Assembly: GCA_036936605.1 (NCBI GenBank)
Contig: JAUPFV010000004.1
Span: 123,815,706-123,879,705, forward strand
Direction: 5' to 3'
Length of the DNA: 64,000 nt
From: Limnanthes douglasii subsp. nivea
Taxonomy: Eukaryota; Streptophyta; Magnoliopsida; Brassicales; Limnanthaceae
Shown here: piece by piece, positions 1 to 11,115 of the stretch
How the letters are laid out: each line of letters opens with the position of its first letter
How positions within the stretch are numbered: position 1 is the first letter of the stretch
The notes under the pieces: model-generated
Databases searched by the model: none
Told to the model about the DNA's origin: nothing
What the model saw: the letters and a program-made list of their open reading frames with translations, nothing else
Translations under genes and position numbers: made by a program

Positions 1-812
1 GCTTGATCATCTTGATTTGGAATAAGGGGTCTGATAGTCCCTGAAAACTTCAAGGATTTAATAGTCAAACTGTTAAATTTCTTATTTCCTTTCGTCTCTT
101 GAAGTTTGTTGTTTATAACTTCTTGAAATTTAGTGTCCACCTCTCTTTTATTTTGTATAAGAGTAGTAGTCATACTTCATATATTGTCTTGATTAGGAGA
201 AGCATTTCCAGAGATAATATTATCATAATCTAATGAGGATAATAGATTGTAGCCTGATTCAAGAGACTTAATAGCTTATATTATGTCCTCTACTTCATGG
301 GTCTTGATGTCTTGTTTGTTATTATTTTGTATATTTCTTTTACAGCTTTCATACCTAGTACGTTGCTCTTTATTATGATGTTTTAAACTTGGAAATGTGC
401 TTGATTCTATCTCTTTCGATTCTGCCATTGTCCTTCATGAGAGGTTCAACGTTTTCTGGAAGAGTGTTGGATACATCATTGACCTGTGTTTTTAGAGCTT
501 TCTTGCCATTATTTTGGTTATGACCCAATTGATAATAGTTATTGCAATAGCTAAAAATATCCTTGTATCTTATTCTCAACCAACAACCTTGGTTTTCTTT
601 AAAGCCTACCTACAGTGGTGTTGCAACTTTTTAGTTAGATCAATTTTTACCCATGCCAAGCAAGCATTGTAATATGCTCAGTTTTTTTTCTGGAATCTTG
701 ATCTTGAGAGAATATCCTATAGTTTATGCTAACGTATGTATTATGTTTTCATTGAAGAGAAATTCTGGCACATTTTCAAATCTAATCCAGACTGGTGTTG
801 AAGGATTTTCAT
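1..812 (-). pseudogene. LINE ORF1 relic, C-terminal part
   Basis: On the minus strand this stretch reads as the second half of an L1-type LINE ORF1 (DUF4283 plus zinc-knuckle type, a nucleic-acid-binding chaperone). Visible pieces, in order, are STPVWIRFENVPEF (from about 800 down), AWVKIDLTKKL (about 650 down) and a decayed zinc knuckle YCNNYYQLGHNQNNG (about 550-510) in which two cysteines are lost. These match in order and spacing the usual plant LINE ORF1 blocks. Frames shift between blocks, so it is a dead copy. The N-terminal part continues beyond the Copia insertion at 7034-7250; the frame across the target site is WSPDFNPKY then ENPSTP. The body of the LINE (ORF2) would lie left of the window. 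Confidence 0.72.
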
Positions 813-817
813 ATTTA

Positions 818-1488
818 TGTTGGAATATATTTATTTAATATATTTATAGACTAACAATAATTTGGACCGATATGCTAAATAAACATATTCGATTATTGTC
901 TTAAGGAAGTCCAAATTAAAAGTAGTCGAGTTAATTATTTAATTAACTAAATTGGACTTATGGGTAAAAAGGCGTTATGGGCTCAAGTGTGGTAACCGGG
1001 TTGAATTTGGGCACTGTGATGAAGAGGGCCCAAATCTCAACACTTAAGCCTGAATTAATAAATCAGGGATATAAATTGAATTATCAATTTATTGGGTTAT
1101 GGTCCCGGACACAAGGAAGTAACATAGGATGGGCTTTACAATGTTGGGCTTCACATTGTAAAATCTATAAATAAGGGGCTAGGTTTAGGTATTTCATCAC
1201 TCTAAACCCTAATCAGAAATACGGCCGCTTCCTTAGTGTCTGGAAACCTTTTCCTTCTTCTCTAATCTGATTCTGCAGGTCTCTTAGTTTCATAAACGGA
1301 ATCGCCGGAGAACGTGGAATCGCTAAAGAACGCAAAAGAACGCTAGAGAATACTAGATGGATAGCAGCAGGCAAACCCGTAAGTATTCTTGACTTTCTGT
1401 TTCTTCTATAGATGAATCTAACAAAGGGTTTAACTTTTTCCGCGATTTGTTATATATTATTTGATGCGATTTCGGATAATATATAACA
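818..1488 (+). repeat. Copia 5' LTR
   Basis: 671 bp, TGTTGG to AACA. It is identical to the right LTR except near 1309 (G here, A there) and 1431 (A here, G there). It contains a TATA-like CTATAAATAA near 1163, a plausible transcription start region, and the usual CTCTAAACCCTAATC start-site-like stretch downstream. Confidence 0.96.
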
Positions 1489-1490
1489 AT

Positions 1491-1506
1491 TGGTATCAGA
1501 GCCAGG
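1491..1506 (+). other. Primer binding site (initiator Met tRNA)
   Basis: TGGTATCAGAGCCAGG lies 2 bases inside the left LTR. This is the standard plant Copia primer site, complementary to the 3' end of initiator tRNA-Met. Confidence 0.92.
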
Positions 1507-2693
1507 TTAAACCCTTTTTAGATTCAGTAGAATAATCAAATTGAGTATTGATAGATAAAAAAACGCATGCTTTTCTTCATTGTAAAGAATCCATGTCCTT
1601 GGGATTATATGTGAATTGAATTGGTGGGGCATGGATTTAGGGATTGTATGAAAAGCATGTTATGTGATTTATGGTATTGAAACACATGTTTTATTATCAG
1701 TAAATTGCAATTTTTATAGTTTGGGAATTTTTTTGTTTTTCGGGTAAAATTAGGGTTTATTGATGTCTGAAATTTTTTCTCCCAAAATTAGCATCAAATC
1801 AACCCTAAAATAACGAATAAAATCAAAATTATTGGGACAGTGGCTCATCGACAGCTTAACCCCTGATGTTAACGCTGATCGAAGACTGTCCACTAATTAT
1901 CACGGTAACCTGCGGAAAAAAAAAAAAGAGAATTTTTTTTTGAAAGTACATATTTTGTTCGGATATATATATATATATATTGTATGTAAATTATTTCACA
2001 AGTATGTTGTGTTTGGCATGCATTTTTTTTGTATGTTTATTTGTGAATTAAATTGTGTGTGTGTGAATGATTAAATGACGATGCATGATTAAGGTTTCGT
2101 AGACCGGTAGGTGAAACTAAGAAATTAATTTAATCGGCCCTCCGGAAGGTTAAAATTAATTTTCTTAAGGATCCTAGGCTTCGAAAAGTTCGGGGATTAA
2201 TTTAAATTTAAATATTATCGGCCCTCCGGAAGGTTCACGTTTGGGTTTAAATTAATCATGAACGGGAGAAAATTATTGAAAATGGTCTTGGTGCTGATTT
2301 TAATTTTAATTAGATGAAATCGGCCCTCCGGAAGGTTTCATCGGTAGTTATGATAAATTAAATTCAGCCTTACAATTTTTTGATTTTAAGTAGGTGAAAT
2401 CGGCCCTCCGGAAGGTTTCACCGGTACTTAAGAAAATCAAATTATGGTTATTTTAATATATGTAAATGACATCGGCCCTCCGGAAGGTCTCATTGGCAAT
2501 TAGAAAATTAAAATAATGATCATAGTATTTTTCTCAAACTCATAAAATTTCATGTTAATTTGATTTGCCCTCCGGTATCTATTATCAATGAATTTTATGT
2601 TTTACATGTATTTGTCATGTTTATGCACATGTTTTCAGTTATATGTCAAAATGCTATATGTGCTTTGTGTTGTTTGTTCCTATTATAGTATCC
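1507..2693 (+). other. Copia 5' leader with a stem-loop array
   Basis: About 1.2 kb of non-coding leader between primer site and gag. The first half is AT-rich without obvious structure. The second half (2110-2600) holds the repeated TCGGCCCTCCGGAAGGT motif described separately. Short open frames here have no recognisable content. Confidence 0.7.
2110..2605 (+). repeat. Array of five to six stem-loops with a conserved TCGGCCCTCCGGAAGGT apex
   Basis: The apex motif occurs at 2134, 2218, 2320, 2400 and 2472, with a degenerate sixth copy at about 2565 (TTGCCCTCCGGTATC); spacing is 72-102 bases. Each copy is flanked by its own complementary arms, and the arms differ between copies: GATGAAA/TTTCATC around 2320, GGTGAAA/TTTCACC around 2400, GATTAATTTAAA/TTTAAATTAATC around 2218, an AGAAATTAATTT-type arm around 2134, and CATAAAATT/AATTTTATG around the sixth. 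The apex holds the self-complementary hexamer TCCGGA. The sequence shows conserved tips and covarying stems. An RNA role such as dimerisation, packaging or translation control is inference. Confidence 0.85.
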
Positions 2694-3392
2694 ATGGGTT
2701 ACAATTTTTTGGGGAATCGTCCACCAACGATGGATTGTTCGGACTTCCAATTGTGGAAGGAAGAAATGTTGCTGTTTTTATCTGTACATGATTACGACTA
2801 TGCATTGTTAACTCCCAAACCATCTCCCCTTAGTCCGGAAAGTACACCGGATGAAACTAAGGCTGATGAAAAGTGGGAAAGGTCAAATAAGTTATGCATG
2901 GCGCTCTTGTTACAGGGAATAGCAGTAGCATTGCGTGGGGTTATCCCTAAAGGTGTTACCACTGCCTCGGTCTTTCTCACGGAGATTGAGAAAGCCTTTG
3001 CCAAAAATGAAAAGGTAGAGATGCAGCGTTTGCTCATCGAGCTAGCTACCAAAAAGTATAATGGCAAAGGTAAAATCCGGGAGCACATTCTGGGAATGTT
3101 GATGATTGGCCAAAAGTTAAAAGGCAATCGGTTTAGACTTACCTGAGGAATGCATAGTGGGATTCATATTTCATTCGCTGCCAGACCGGTTTAAGTATTT
3201 CCAATCCACCTATAACTGCATGCGAGAAAAGTGGAATATCAATGAGTTGATTTCCCACGCTGCACAGGAGGAGGAAAGACTTAAAGGCACAACGCTTGAG
3301 GCTAATGTGATTACATCACCAAATAAGGCAGGACCTAAGCGGAAGGCATATGGCAAAGGACCGGGTCAAGGTTTGGTCAACAAGAAAGGTAT
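2694..3392 (+). pseudogene. Copia gag, frameshifted and truncated
   Basis: Capsid-type Gag of the UBN2 class. The start is taken at the ATG that opens MGYNFLGNRPPTMDC, because the upstream in-frame codons have no family-like content. Readable blocks include FQLWKEEMLLFL near the N-terminus, a helical middle (LLLQGIAVALRGVIPKG), and EKAFAKNEKVEMQRLLIEL. A one-base frameshift at about 3125-3135 ends the first frame at 3146; the family sequence resumes in another frame with LPEECIVGFIFHSLPD through about 3385. The zinc knuckle expected after the basic stretch ([10 protein letters not shown]) is absent because the element is deleted there and joined to integrase. Product dead as encoded. Confidence 0.85.
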
Positions 3393-4022
3393 AAGGCCCT
3401 GGATAAGTTCATAACAATTAAGACCGAGGTTGAGAAACAACTTGGTAAAAGCATTAAGACCGTTAGATCTGACCGTGGTGGTGAATACTATGGTAGATAT
3501 GACGGATCGGGTGAACAACGTCCAGGTTCCTTTGCACAGTACCTAGAGAAGTGTGGAATAGTCCCTCAATACACTATGCCTGGTTCACCTCGCATGAACG
3601 GTGTATCTGAGAGACGGAACCGAGCACTAAAAGATATGGTTAGAAGCATGATAAGTCACTCATCTCTACCATTATCTCTCTGGGGGGAAGCCATCAAATG
3701 TGCCGCTTATATACTCAATCGAGTACCCACAAAGGCTACTGTTAGGACTCCATATGAGCTTTGGAACGGGCGTAAACCTAATTTAAAGCATCTGCATGTG
3801 TGGGGTTGTCCAGCTGAGGTGAGGCCTTACAAACCTCAAGAAAAGAAACTGGACCCAAAAACAGTTAGTTGTTTCTTCATAGGTTATTCCGAACATTCTA
3901 GAGGGTTTAAGTTTTATGATTCTCTCACTAGTACAATATTTGAGACAGGAACGGCCAAGTTTCTAGAGGATGTTGAGTTTGGGGGGAAGAATAAGGGAAC
4001 ATATGTTGATTTTGAGGAATAA
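3393..4022 (+). pseudogene. Copia integrase, C-terminal half
   Basis: The frame opens with [18 protein letters not shown] and continues [12 protein letters not shown], which holds the second catalytic Asp, then [19 protein letters not shown] with the catalytic Glu, then the [13 protein letters not shown] region typical of Copia integrases. The HHCC zinc domain and the first catalytic Asp are missing: the deletion junction lies at about 3385-3393, where the gag frame stops and this frame begins out of phase. It ends at a TAA at 4020-4022, followed by a second in-frame stop at about 4074, before the reverse transcriptase. Confidence 0.9.
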
Positions 4023-4082
4023 TCCATAAAGATTCATGAAGGTTTTAATAGGGATACTAAGATATCTGAAGATTGAGCGGTA

Positions 4083-5960
4083 ATGCCAATCATTTCGATC
4101 CCATTAGAACAAGGTAATCCTCAGATTAACACTAATGCTCCACTTGAGGGTTCTAACCAGGATATAAAGATTCAGGTAGAACAAGAGGAACCTCAAGATA
4201 ATCTTCCACAAGGGAATCAAAATGACATCGTTCATAATGATCAAACTCTACCTCCTCAAGAAGTGCAACAAGAGGAAATAGTGCCATTAAGAAGGTCCAC
4301 TAGAGAAAGGAAGAGTACTATAGGTCCAGAATTTATAGTATATCTTCAGGAGTATGATGAGTTATGTGCTGGAACTGTAGATGATCCCTCATCCTACAAA
4401 CAGGCCATGGCAAGCTCTGAATCTCAAAAGTGGATTGACGCTATGAAAGAAGAGTATAAATCAATGCAGGATAATGCGGTATGGGATCTTGTCCCATTAC
4501 CTGAAGGGAAAAAGGCAATTGGTTGTAAATGGGTTTACAAAACCAAACGCGATTCCCTGGGTAATGTGGAAAGACATAAAGCACGTCTTGTAGCGAAAGG
4601 TTATACTCAGCGTGAAGGGATTGATTTTAAAGAAACTTTCGCTCCAGTATCGACGAAGGATTCCTTTAGAACAATCATGGCATTAGTTGCACATTTTGAC
4701 CTTGAGCTTCATCAGATGGATGTTAAGACCGCTTTTCTCAATGGTAATATTGAGGAAACGATCTACATGATGCAACCAGAACACTTTGTAGAAAGTAACT
4801 CAAAAGATCTGGTTTGCAGACTTAAGAAATCCATTTATGGGCTTAAACAAGCTTCTCGTCAATGGTATCACAAATTCCTTGAGGTGATAGTCGGTTATGA
4901 CTTTGAGATCAACTCGGTTGAGGATTGTGTTTATCACAATTTCAGTGGGAGTAATTTCATATTTCTTATATTATATGTGGATGACATATTGCTTGCCTCG
5001 AACAATAAGGAATTGTTACACACTACAAAAAGATTTCTATCAGACAAGTTTGATATGAAGGATCTTGGTGATGCCAGTTTTGTGTTAGGAATCCAGATAC
5101 ATCGATATCGTTCTCGTGGTATTCTTGGATTATCACAAAAAGCATACATTAAAAGTGTGTTACAACGTTACGGATTGGCAGGTTGCAAACCCCTAAGTAC
5201 CCCTATAGCAAAGGGTGACAGACTTAGTCTGAGTCAATGTCCTAAGACAAAACTTGAGATTGAGGAAATGAAAACGGTCCCTTATGCTTCTGCAGTTGGG
5301 AGTTTAATGTATGCTCAAGTTTGTACTAGGCCGGACATTGCCTTTGCTGTAAACATGTTGGGGAGATATGTTAGTAACCCAGGAATGGATCACTGGAAAG
5401 CAGTTAAAAGAGTACTCTGATATCTGCAAGGAACAAAGGGGCACATGTTGACATATAGGAAGTCGGATAAACTGGAGATCATCGGGTATTCCGACTCGGA
5501 TTTTGGTGGATGCGCAGACACATTAAAAAGCACGTCAGGAAACATATTCTTGTTGGCTGGAGGTGCAATATCCTGGAAAAGTGTAAAGCAAACACTTATT
5601 GCATCGTCCACCATGGCAGCAGAATTTGTTGCATGCTTTGAGGCATCAAACCAGGCAATATGGCTGCGGAATTTTGTTACTGGATTACGCATTGTACAAG
5701 GGATAGAAATCCCTATGAGGTTATATTGCGATAACAATTCCGCAGTGCAGTACTCTAACAGCAACAGGAGCGCGTCTAAATCCAAACACATAGATATAAA
5801 GTTTCTGTCTGTTAAAGAAAGAGTACATATGGGTCAGATAAGTATAGAGCACATCGGTACAAACTCCATGATAACAGATCCCCTAACAAAGGCGGTTTTG
5901 CCTAAGGTTTTCCAGGGACACACCATCAATATGGGTGTAGTTGATTTAGAGGATTGTTAG
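4083..5960 (+). pseudogene. Copia reverse transcriptase and RNase H
   Basis: Long frame 4083-5420 with Copia RT blocks: KWIDAMKEEYKSM, GCKWVYKTKRD, ARLVAKGYTQREGIDF, QMDVKTAFLNG, SIYGLKQASRQWY, and the active-site YVDDILLA (about 4972-4995). A TGA at 5418-5420 replaces one codon in the RVL-YLQGT segment. Downstream the same frame runs through RNase H (5421-5960) with the acidic residues in IGYSDSDFGG, AAEF and LYCDNNSA, and ends DLEDC. Apart from the single nonsense codon the RT-RNase H part is almost intact. The linker before it (4083-4290) is Gln/Glu-rich. Confidence 0.93.
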
Positions 5961-6357
5961 TTTCAGTGGGAGAGTTTGTAATAGGATCTGATGTTATATA
6001 TTGCAGTATTGTGCACATTAAAGTTTATTGCAATATATATATGCTTGGAAATATTTATTGATATTTGTACTGTATTGGATCTCCAAAAGTAGGAACCATT
6101 TAAGAGTAGATATGTACGATTACAAGCCATATTACTCTTATGCCACGCTCCATAATTGGCCCAAGTAATTGATTGATAATGGTAATGTGATTACTGTTGC
6201 ATCCTATTGTTCACATTACGAGAAAGAGGTCTTTAGTCCTTTATTGTTATCAGTCATGTACGGGGTTGTACCGTTTGTCCATTGACAATGAATATAGGGA
6301 TCCCATTAAAGTTGAATATGTATTCTTGAGTAGCATATGACGGTCCAAGTGGGAGAT

Positions 6358-7028
6358 TGTTGGAATATATTTATTTAATATATTTATAGACTAACAATAA
6401 TTTGGACCGATATGCTAAATAAACATATTCGATTATTGTCTTAAGGAAGTCCAAATTAAAAGTAGTCGAGTTAATTATTTAATTAACTAAATTGGACTTA
6501 TGGGTAAAAAGGCGTTATGGGCTCAAGTGTGGTAACCGGGTTGAATTTGGGCACTGTGATGAAGAGGGCCCAAATCTCAACACTTAAGCCTGAATTAATA
6601 AATCAGGGATATAAATTGAATTATCAATTTATTGGGTTATGGTCCCGGACACAAGGAAGTAACATAGGATGGGCTTTACAATGTTGGGCTTCACATTGTA
6701 AAATCTATAAATAAGGGGCTAGGTTTAGGTATTTCATCACTCTAAACCCTAATCAGAAATACGGCCGCTTCCTTAGTGTCTGGAAACCTTTTCCTTCTTC
6801 TCTAATCTGATTCTGCAGGTCTCTTAGTTTCATAAACGAAATCGCCGGAGAACGTGGAATCGCTAAAGAACGCAAAAGAACGCTAGAGAATACTAGATGG
6901 ATAGCAGCAGGCAAACCCGTAAGTATTCTTGACTTTCTGTTTCTTCTATAGATGAATCTAGCAAAGGGTTTAACTTTTTCCGCGATTTGTTATATATTAT
7001 TTGATGCGATTTCGGATAATATATAACA
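6358..7028 (+). repeat. Copia 3' LTR
   Basis: 671 bp. It follows a purine tract at 6347-6357 and is followed by the target duplication ATTTA at 7029-7033. It matches the left LTR except at two bases. Confidence 0.96.
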
Positions 7029-7033
7029 ATTTA

Positions 7034-7250
7034 GGGTTAAAGTCTGGGCTCCATTTTACAAGCCTCATATCAGAGTCACCAATATACCATATAGTCCTTG
7101 CCCATATCTTGCATAGATAAATTTTCTCGCGAACAAGATGTATCTAGAATACCATACTACGACATTTTATTCTCTTTCAAATTTAAAAGACTACAAGAAT
7201 TGGTTGAGCTTGTTTTGGAATACCTTAATTGAATTTTCCAATTAGCGTGT
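7034..7250 (-). pseudogene. LINE ORF1 relic, DUF4283 N-terminal part
   Basis: On the minus strand the block WYIGDSDMRLVKWSPDFNPK ends exactly at the Copia target site. This is the conserved end of the DUF4283 domain in plant LINE ORF1 (a typical form is RPLILRRWSPDFDP). It joins the relic at 1-812 once the Copia element and one target copy are ignored. The part farther upstream (7100-7250) is shifted between frames. Confidence 0.62.
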
Positions 7251-8690
7251 GTTTGGTGTTGACCATCAACGTATCTTTAACATTTTGAGAAAATTGAGTG
7301 GAGATATGATCATTTTTCTGCTCCACGTTGATAGGCTTGAATTCAGAGTTTTAATTTTGATTTCACATGTTATGAGCATATGACTTGTTCATTTGATTGT
7401 TTGTACTCACGTGAGTTTTGTTAGTTTGTTTCAGGGATTTTGTAGTTGTTTGAAGATCGGGAAAATCTTATGACTGATAAACATTGATGTTTTTGCTTTT
7501 GGTCATCACATCAATGAAGATAAAGCATAAAGAGCAACATGGAAGAGAACCAAGGAAGAAAAATCAAATTTGGACAAAAACCTTTCTTGGAGAGCAAGAA
7601 ATCATTTCTTAAAGAAAACAATTCTACTTGTTTTTACTCAATTTCTTCAGGATGATTATCAATACCATATAATCGTACATAAAATATAGTAAATTGATAA
7701 TTAAAAAAATAACATTGATTTTAAATATATATTAAGTGTTTAACCTTTCAATGTATAACTGTTATTTATATATATATATATATATAAAAGTTTAATTTGT
7801 AAATAGCTACTAAATATCAGTTTTTTTAAATTAATATGTATTACTGTTTTCACTATCATGTTTATTATCATGACTAGTGAACCTTTACTAGACTACCATC
7901 AAAACATCATTCTAGTACATCTAAATCAACATCAAAATACACCACCAACGGAACACCACTATTACTATCAGATCATCATCACCGTCGAACTTTCATTGGA
8001 CCATCATCAATATGCAATCTACAATCTTATACCACTGAAATTCGTCGAACTACCCAAATAACCATCGACTTTCATGAAGTCCACTATCTAGTATTGCTAT
8101 TCTATTTTTAAAGTATTATTATTCCATGAAAAATTCAAAAAATATATAGTTTAAATACTTTTAATTGTTAATAATATCAGAAAATAACAGTTGTATTACT
8201 ATTATTCGTTAACAATTCGAACGTATAATTTAATACTATTATTTAATTCCTTCTTAAGGAATATACATAGATCAACAAGAAACATAAGGCCTCCATGAAC
8301 CATTATCCTTTCATTTACAACTCGAAGAGTTATATAACTCTCACGTGATATAATTAACTAATACTTATTGGCTAATCAAGCGTATGCGGCCTAGACCCCT
8401 CGACTTTGAGATTGGGAGTTCAACGGATGAATAACTCCATATGAGTATTTGATAGTCATGATTGGATCCTGAAATGTTTTAAATATTTTTGCACATACCG
8501 AGACAACATATCACATAAGAAAGGTTGTCATGCTAGACGCTGATGCAATATCTCATTTTCAAGTAAAATTTATTTTATTGATCTTAGTTGGGACTCAAGA
8601 TCGCGTGACATACAAAAGGTGTTAAGGTCAATTTCTAGGTTATCGACTACCCATCCAAACCATTAGTTAATCCGCATATGAATCTAGTTC
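7251..8690. other. AT-rich sequence without a recognised gene
   Basis: No coding family recognised on either strand. It contains a short (TA)n run at about 7772-7795 and a 67-codon frame at 7858-8061 rich in His/Gln from a CATCA-type simple pattern, which I do not take as a gene. The part from about 8400 may already be the 5' region of the gypsy relic that follows. Confidence 0.5.
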
Positions 8691-8940
8691 ACGAGATAGA
8701 AGTCGAGCAACGTTAGACCCATATTCATGAGGTATTTCTACACCAACCTTCTCAATTTTTACAACAACGATATTGGATCCATCCACCTCTGTAGTTTAAT
8801 CTATAACATGGCACAAATTTTGGGTTCAACTCATTTCAAATGAACCCTTACCAACAGAACTCAAAGATATATCAAGGTTACAACCGGTACCCTTTTTTGG
8901 TGTTAACCCGTCAAAATTTTATTATGTATCCAAAAGTATC

Positions 8941-10247
8941 AGAAGGATGGATAATTATGATGAAAATAAAGACCTAAAGCACCACATCAAACAATTTACA
9001 AATGAGATATTAAACTTTACAAGTGACGATATACTCATTTGCAGAGAATGTTTTAATAAATTATAAGAAAAATTCACTAACATGGTTCAGCCAGCTTCCT
9101 TTGTGGTAGATTAAAAATACTGTAGATTTTGTTTAAGAATAAGATAATTGAGAGTAAACTGATTAGGTGTGACATAATTTTACATCAAATAAGAGCTAAA
9201 CGAGAGTTTGAGAGATAACGCTCGAGATTTTGTGTAGAGAAAGAATAATTTAAAATACTAATACAAGACAGTTGCGCATACATCATAGACTTAAAGAATC
9301 CTACATAGCCTTTTGGCGGAGAGTATAATGAAAAGGGAGAATTTGAATTTTGATGCTAATCTTTTGGCTCAAGTCAAGTCTGAAATTAACATGGACAAAA
9401 CTATTCACCTAAAAATTATGCCAACCCTTAACATTATTTTTATCATGTTCCGTTATCAAGATTCTCACATAAGACAACATGAAATCAAACCGAAACAATC
9501 ATACTAAGTTTATGAAATTGATAAACTGATCCCTCAACAAGTAAACAAAACCACTTAGCCAGAATAAGAGTGTTATTTTAAGAATGGTGATAATTATCGA
9601 ATAAGCAACATAGCCCGAAATGGAAACAAGAATAACTAGTATTTTAAAGAAAATAGTTTTACAGAGCTAACCAAAAGTGTGGATTTTTATTTTATGAAAA
9701 TGCATGATAAGACCAACAGATCAAAAAATTCCAAACAAGTATTGTAAGTACCATAATGACATGAGTCATTATACTAGAGATTGCATGCATTTTAAAGAAG
9801 ATATCCAAGATGGTAAGCTAATACAAGTTTTCAAAAATCGGGTTGAAGTTTGTTAGAAATGAGAAAAGTAAAAAACCAAAGCCTGGTGATCGAATACCCA
9901 AAAATCTAATAATATAGGTCCTAGAGACCGCGCCAAAGCAAAAAGAGCTTTGTTAGGTTATTAGTTATGGATGGTCCTAATAACTTCATTTATTTATACT
10001 TCTTTACACCTAATCATTATATTATTGGAACCATTATTATATGTGTCTCATTTTTTGGGATCACAAATCATGTGTTAAATATTTATTTTAGTACGAGGGT
10101 CAAATTTTTGTCAATCTTTACCAAATCTTCCATAATAGTTTTTTATGAAGATAACCTTCAAAGAATGACTGCATCCCATAAGGATGATAAGATAATAATT
10201 GATGGCATCATTGGTAGTTATAATAAGATGGAAAATTCTCTAATATA
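8941..10247 (+). pseudogene. Gypsy gag-protease fragments
   Basis: MDNYDENKDLKHHIKQF at 8947 onward lines up with ENYDGSKDPDNHLEQFK of the Tat1 Gag in this window, followed by NEILNFTSDDILICREF against the MMNFDDDDKLLCRAF block. At 9740-9855, YCKYHNDMSHYTRDCMHFK followed by a Glu/Asp-Ile helix matches the QYHHDTGHNTEDCIALK segment. At 10138-10245, FYEDNLQRMTASHKDDKIII resembles the region just before the protease active site. Stops and frameshifts separate the blocks. Confidence 0.55.
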
Positions 10248-11010
10248 AAAGAAAATTCATTGGTTTTACATGTGTATACATTATATTGTGTCGCGAGTTG
10301 TTTTCTGGGATGGTCACAGAAAAATATGAATACATGAAATTGATACAAAATATAGATCAACCTATCAAAACTTTCAAGAATTAAATTACTTTTAATTTAA
10401 AATTAAATTCATAAAAATACATATTCAAGGTCCAATATGGGAAGTTCCTTGGTAATTTGGTGAGCAAAAAATAGATATGAACAACCCACACAGTTAGAAG
10501 CTCTCCCATCCATTCTCCCACCAAATCAATAATAGGTTTAAGTGTTAGAACATGTTCATCTCCCAATCTATTGATAATACTTTTATATCTTCTAGGTTCT
10601 ATATATGCAAGTCGACTCAACTTGGTAGAAGACTGAGAGTATATCTTTAATAAGATAAAAAATCATTTATCCTTCGTAACTAATATATAATCTTGTAATG
10701 AGATAGAACCTTTATCTTTATCTCGATGTGTCTGACTAGGACACACATGTTGTTCTTTTGAGATAATAAAATAGGAATATAAAACTCATTTATTATGTAA
10801 GAAATAATTTACTTGAAGTCGAAATCATATATCTTTAATTTGAAAAGTTAGATTTTGACTTGATTATGACGGCTATAAAAATGAGAATTATTTATATGGT
10901 CTTTTTTTATATTGTCTAAGTATTGTCTAGTTTTGAAATATTCTATGGAAATATAGCATAGGTGTTTGGCCCATCTATTAGTAAAGTTAAGGTACTTCAA
11001 TATAAAATTC

Positions 11011-11115
11011 AATCCGAGAACAATAATTAAGGCTAAAATCCTTGCAAATTTCTTAACCGAGTTGCGTATGAGGAAATTATTTGAGAGAAAACTGAAGATT
11101 CAACAAGTTTGGTAT
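11011..11115 (+). pseudogene. Gypsy RNase H fragment
   Basis: NPRTIIKAKILANFLTELR matches the PRTTVKAQTVVDFLVEF block at the end of the gypsy RNase H in Tat1. It is the only recognisable pol piece of the 8.7-11.1 kb relic. Confidence 0.5.

Larger units (their letters stand above)
818..7028 (+). mobile_element. Ty1/Copia LTR retrotransposon, young but internally deleted
   Basis: It is bounded by two 671-bp LTRs starting TGTTGG and ending AACA, and flanked by the 5-bp target duplication ATTTA at 813-817 and 7029-7033. A Met-tRNA-type primer site follows the left LTR and a purine tract (AAGTGGGAGAT, 6347-6357) precedes the right one. Gene order gag, integrase, reverse transcriptase, RNase H identifies Copia. 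The LTRs differ at only two positions by my count, so insertion is recent. Yet the gag C-terminus, protease and first half of integrase are missing, and gag and pol carry frameshifts and stops. The copy was therefore probably mobilised in trans, or decayed very quickly. It sits inside a LINE ORF1 on the opposite strand. Confidence 0.96.
8700..11115 (+). mobile_element. Old Ty3/gypsy relic, + strand, deleted in pol
   Basis: Fragments of a Tat-like gypsy element appear in the right order on the plus strand: Gln/Tyr-rich Gag N-terminus (about 8750-8900), Gag core, the Gag Cys-His remnant, start of the protease region, then an RNase H fragment. Reverse transcriptase is not seen between 10250 and 11000, so most of pol is deleted. 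No LTRs could be paired. It is degenerate in every block and much older than Tat1 and Tat2. Confidence 0.6.

Noticed and set aside
977..1174. 65-codon frame present identically at 977-1174 and 6517-6714
   Set aside because: It lies within the Copia LTR and is duplicated only because the LTR is. No family features.
7858..8061. 67-codon His/Gln-rich frame
   Set aside because: Arises from a CATCA-rich stretch in AT-rich DNA; no conserved features, splice signals or neighbours.
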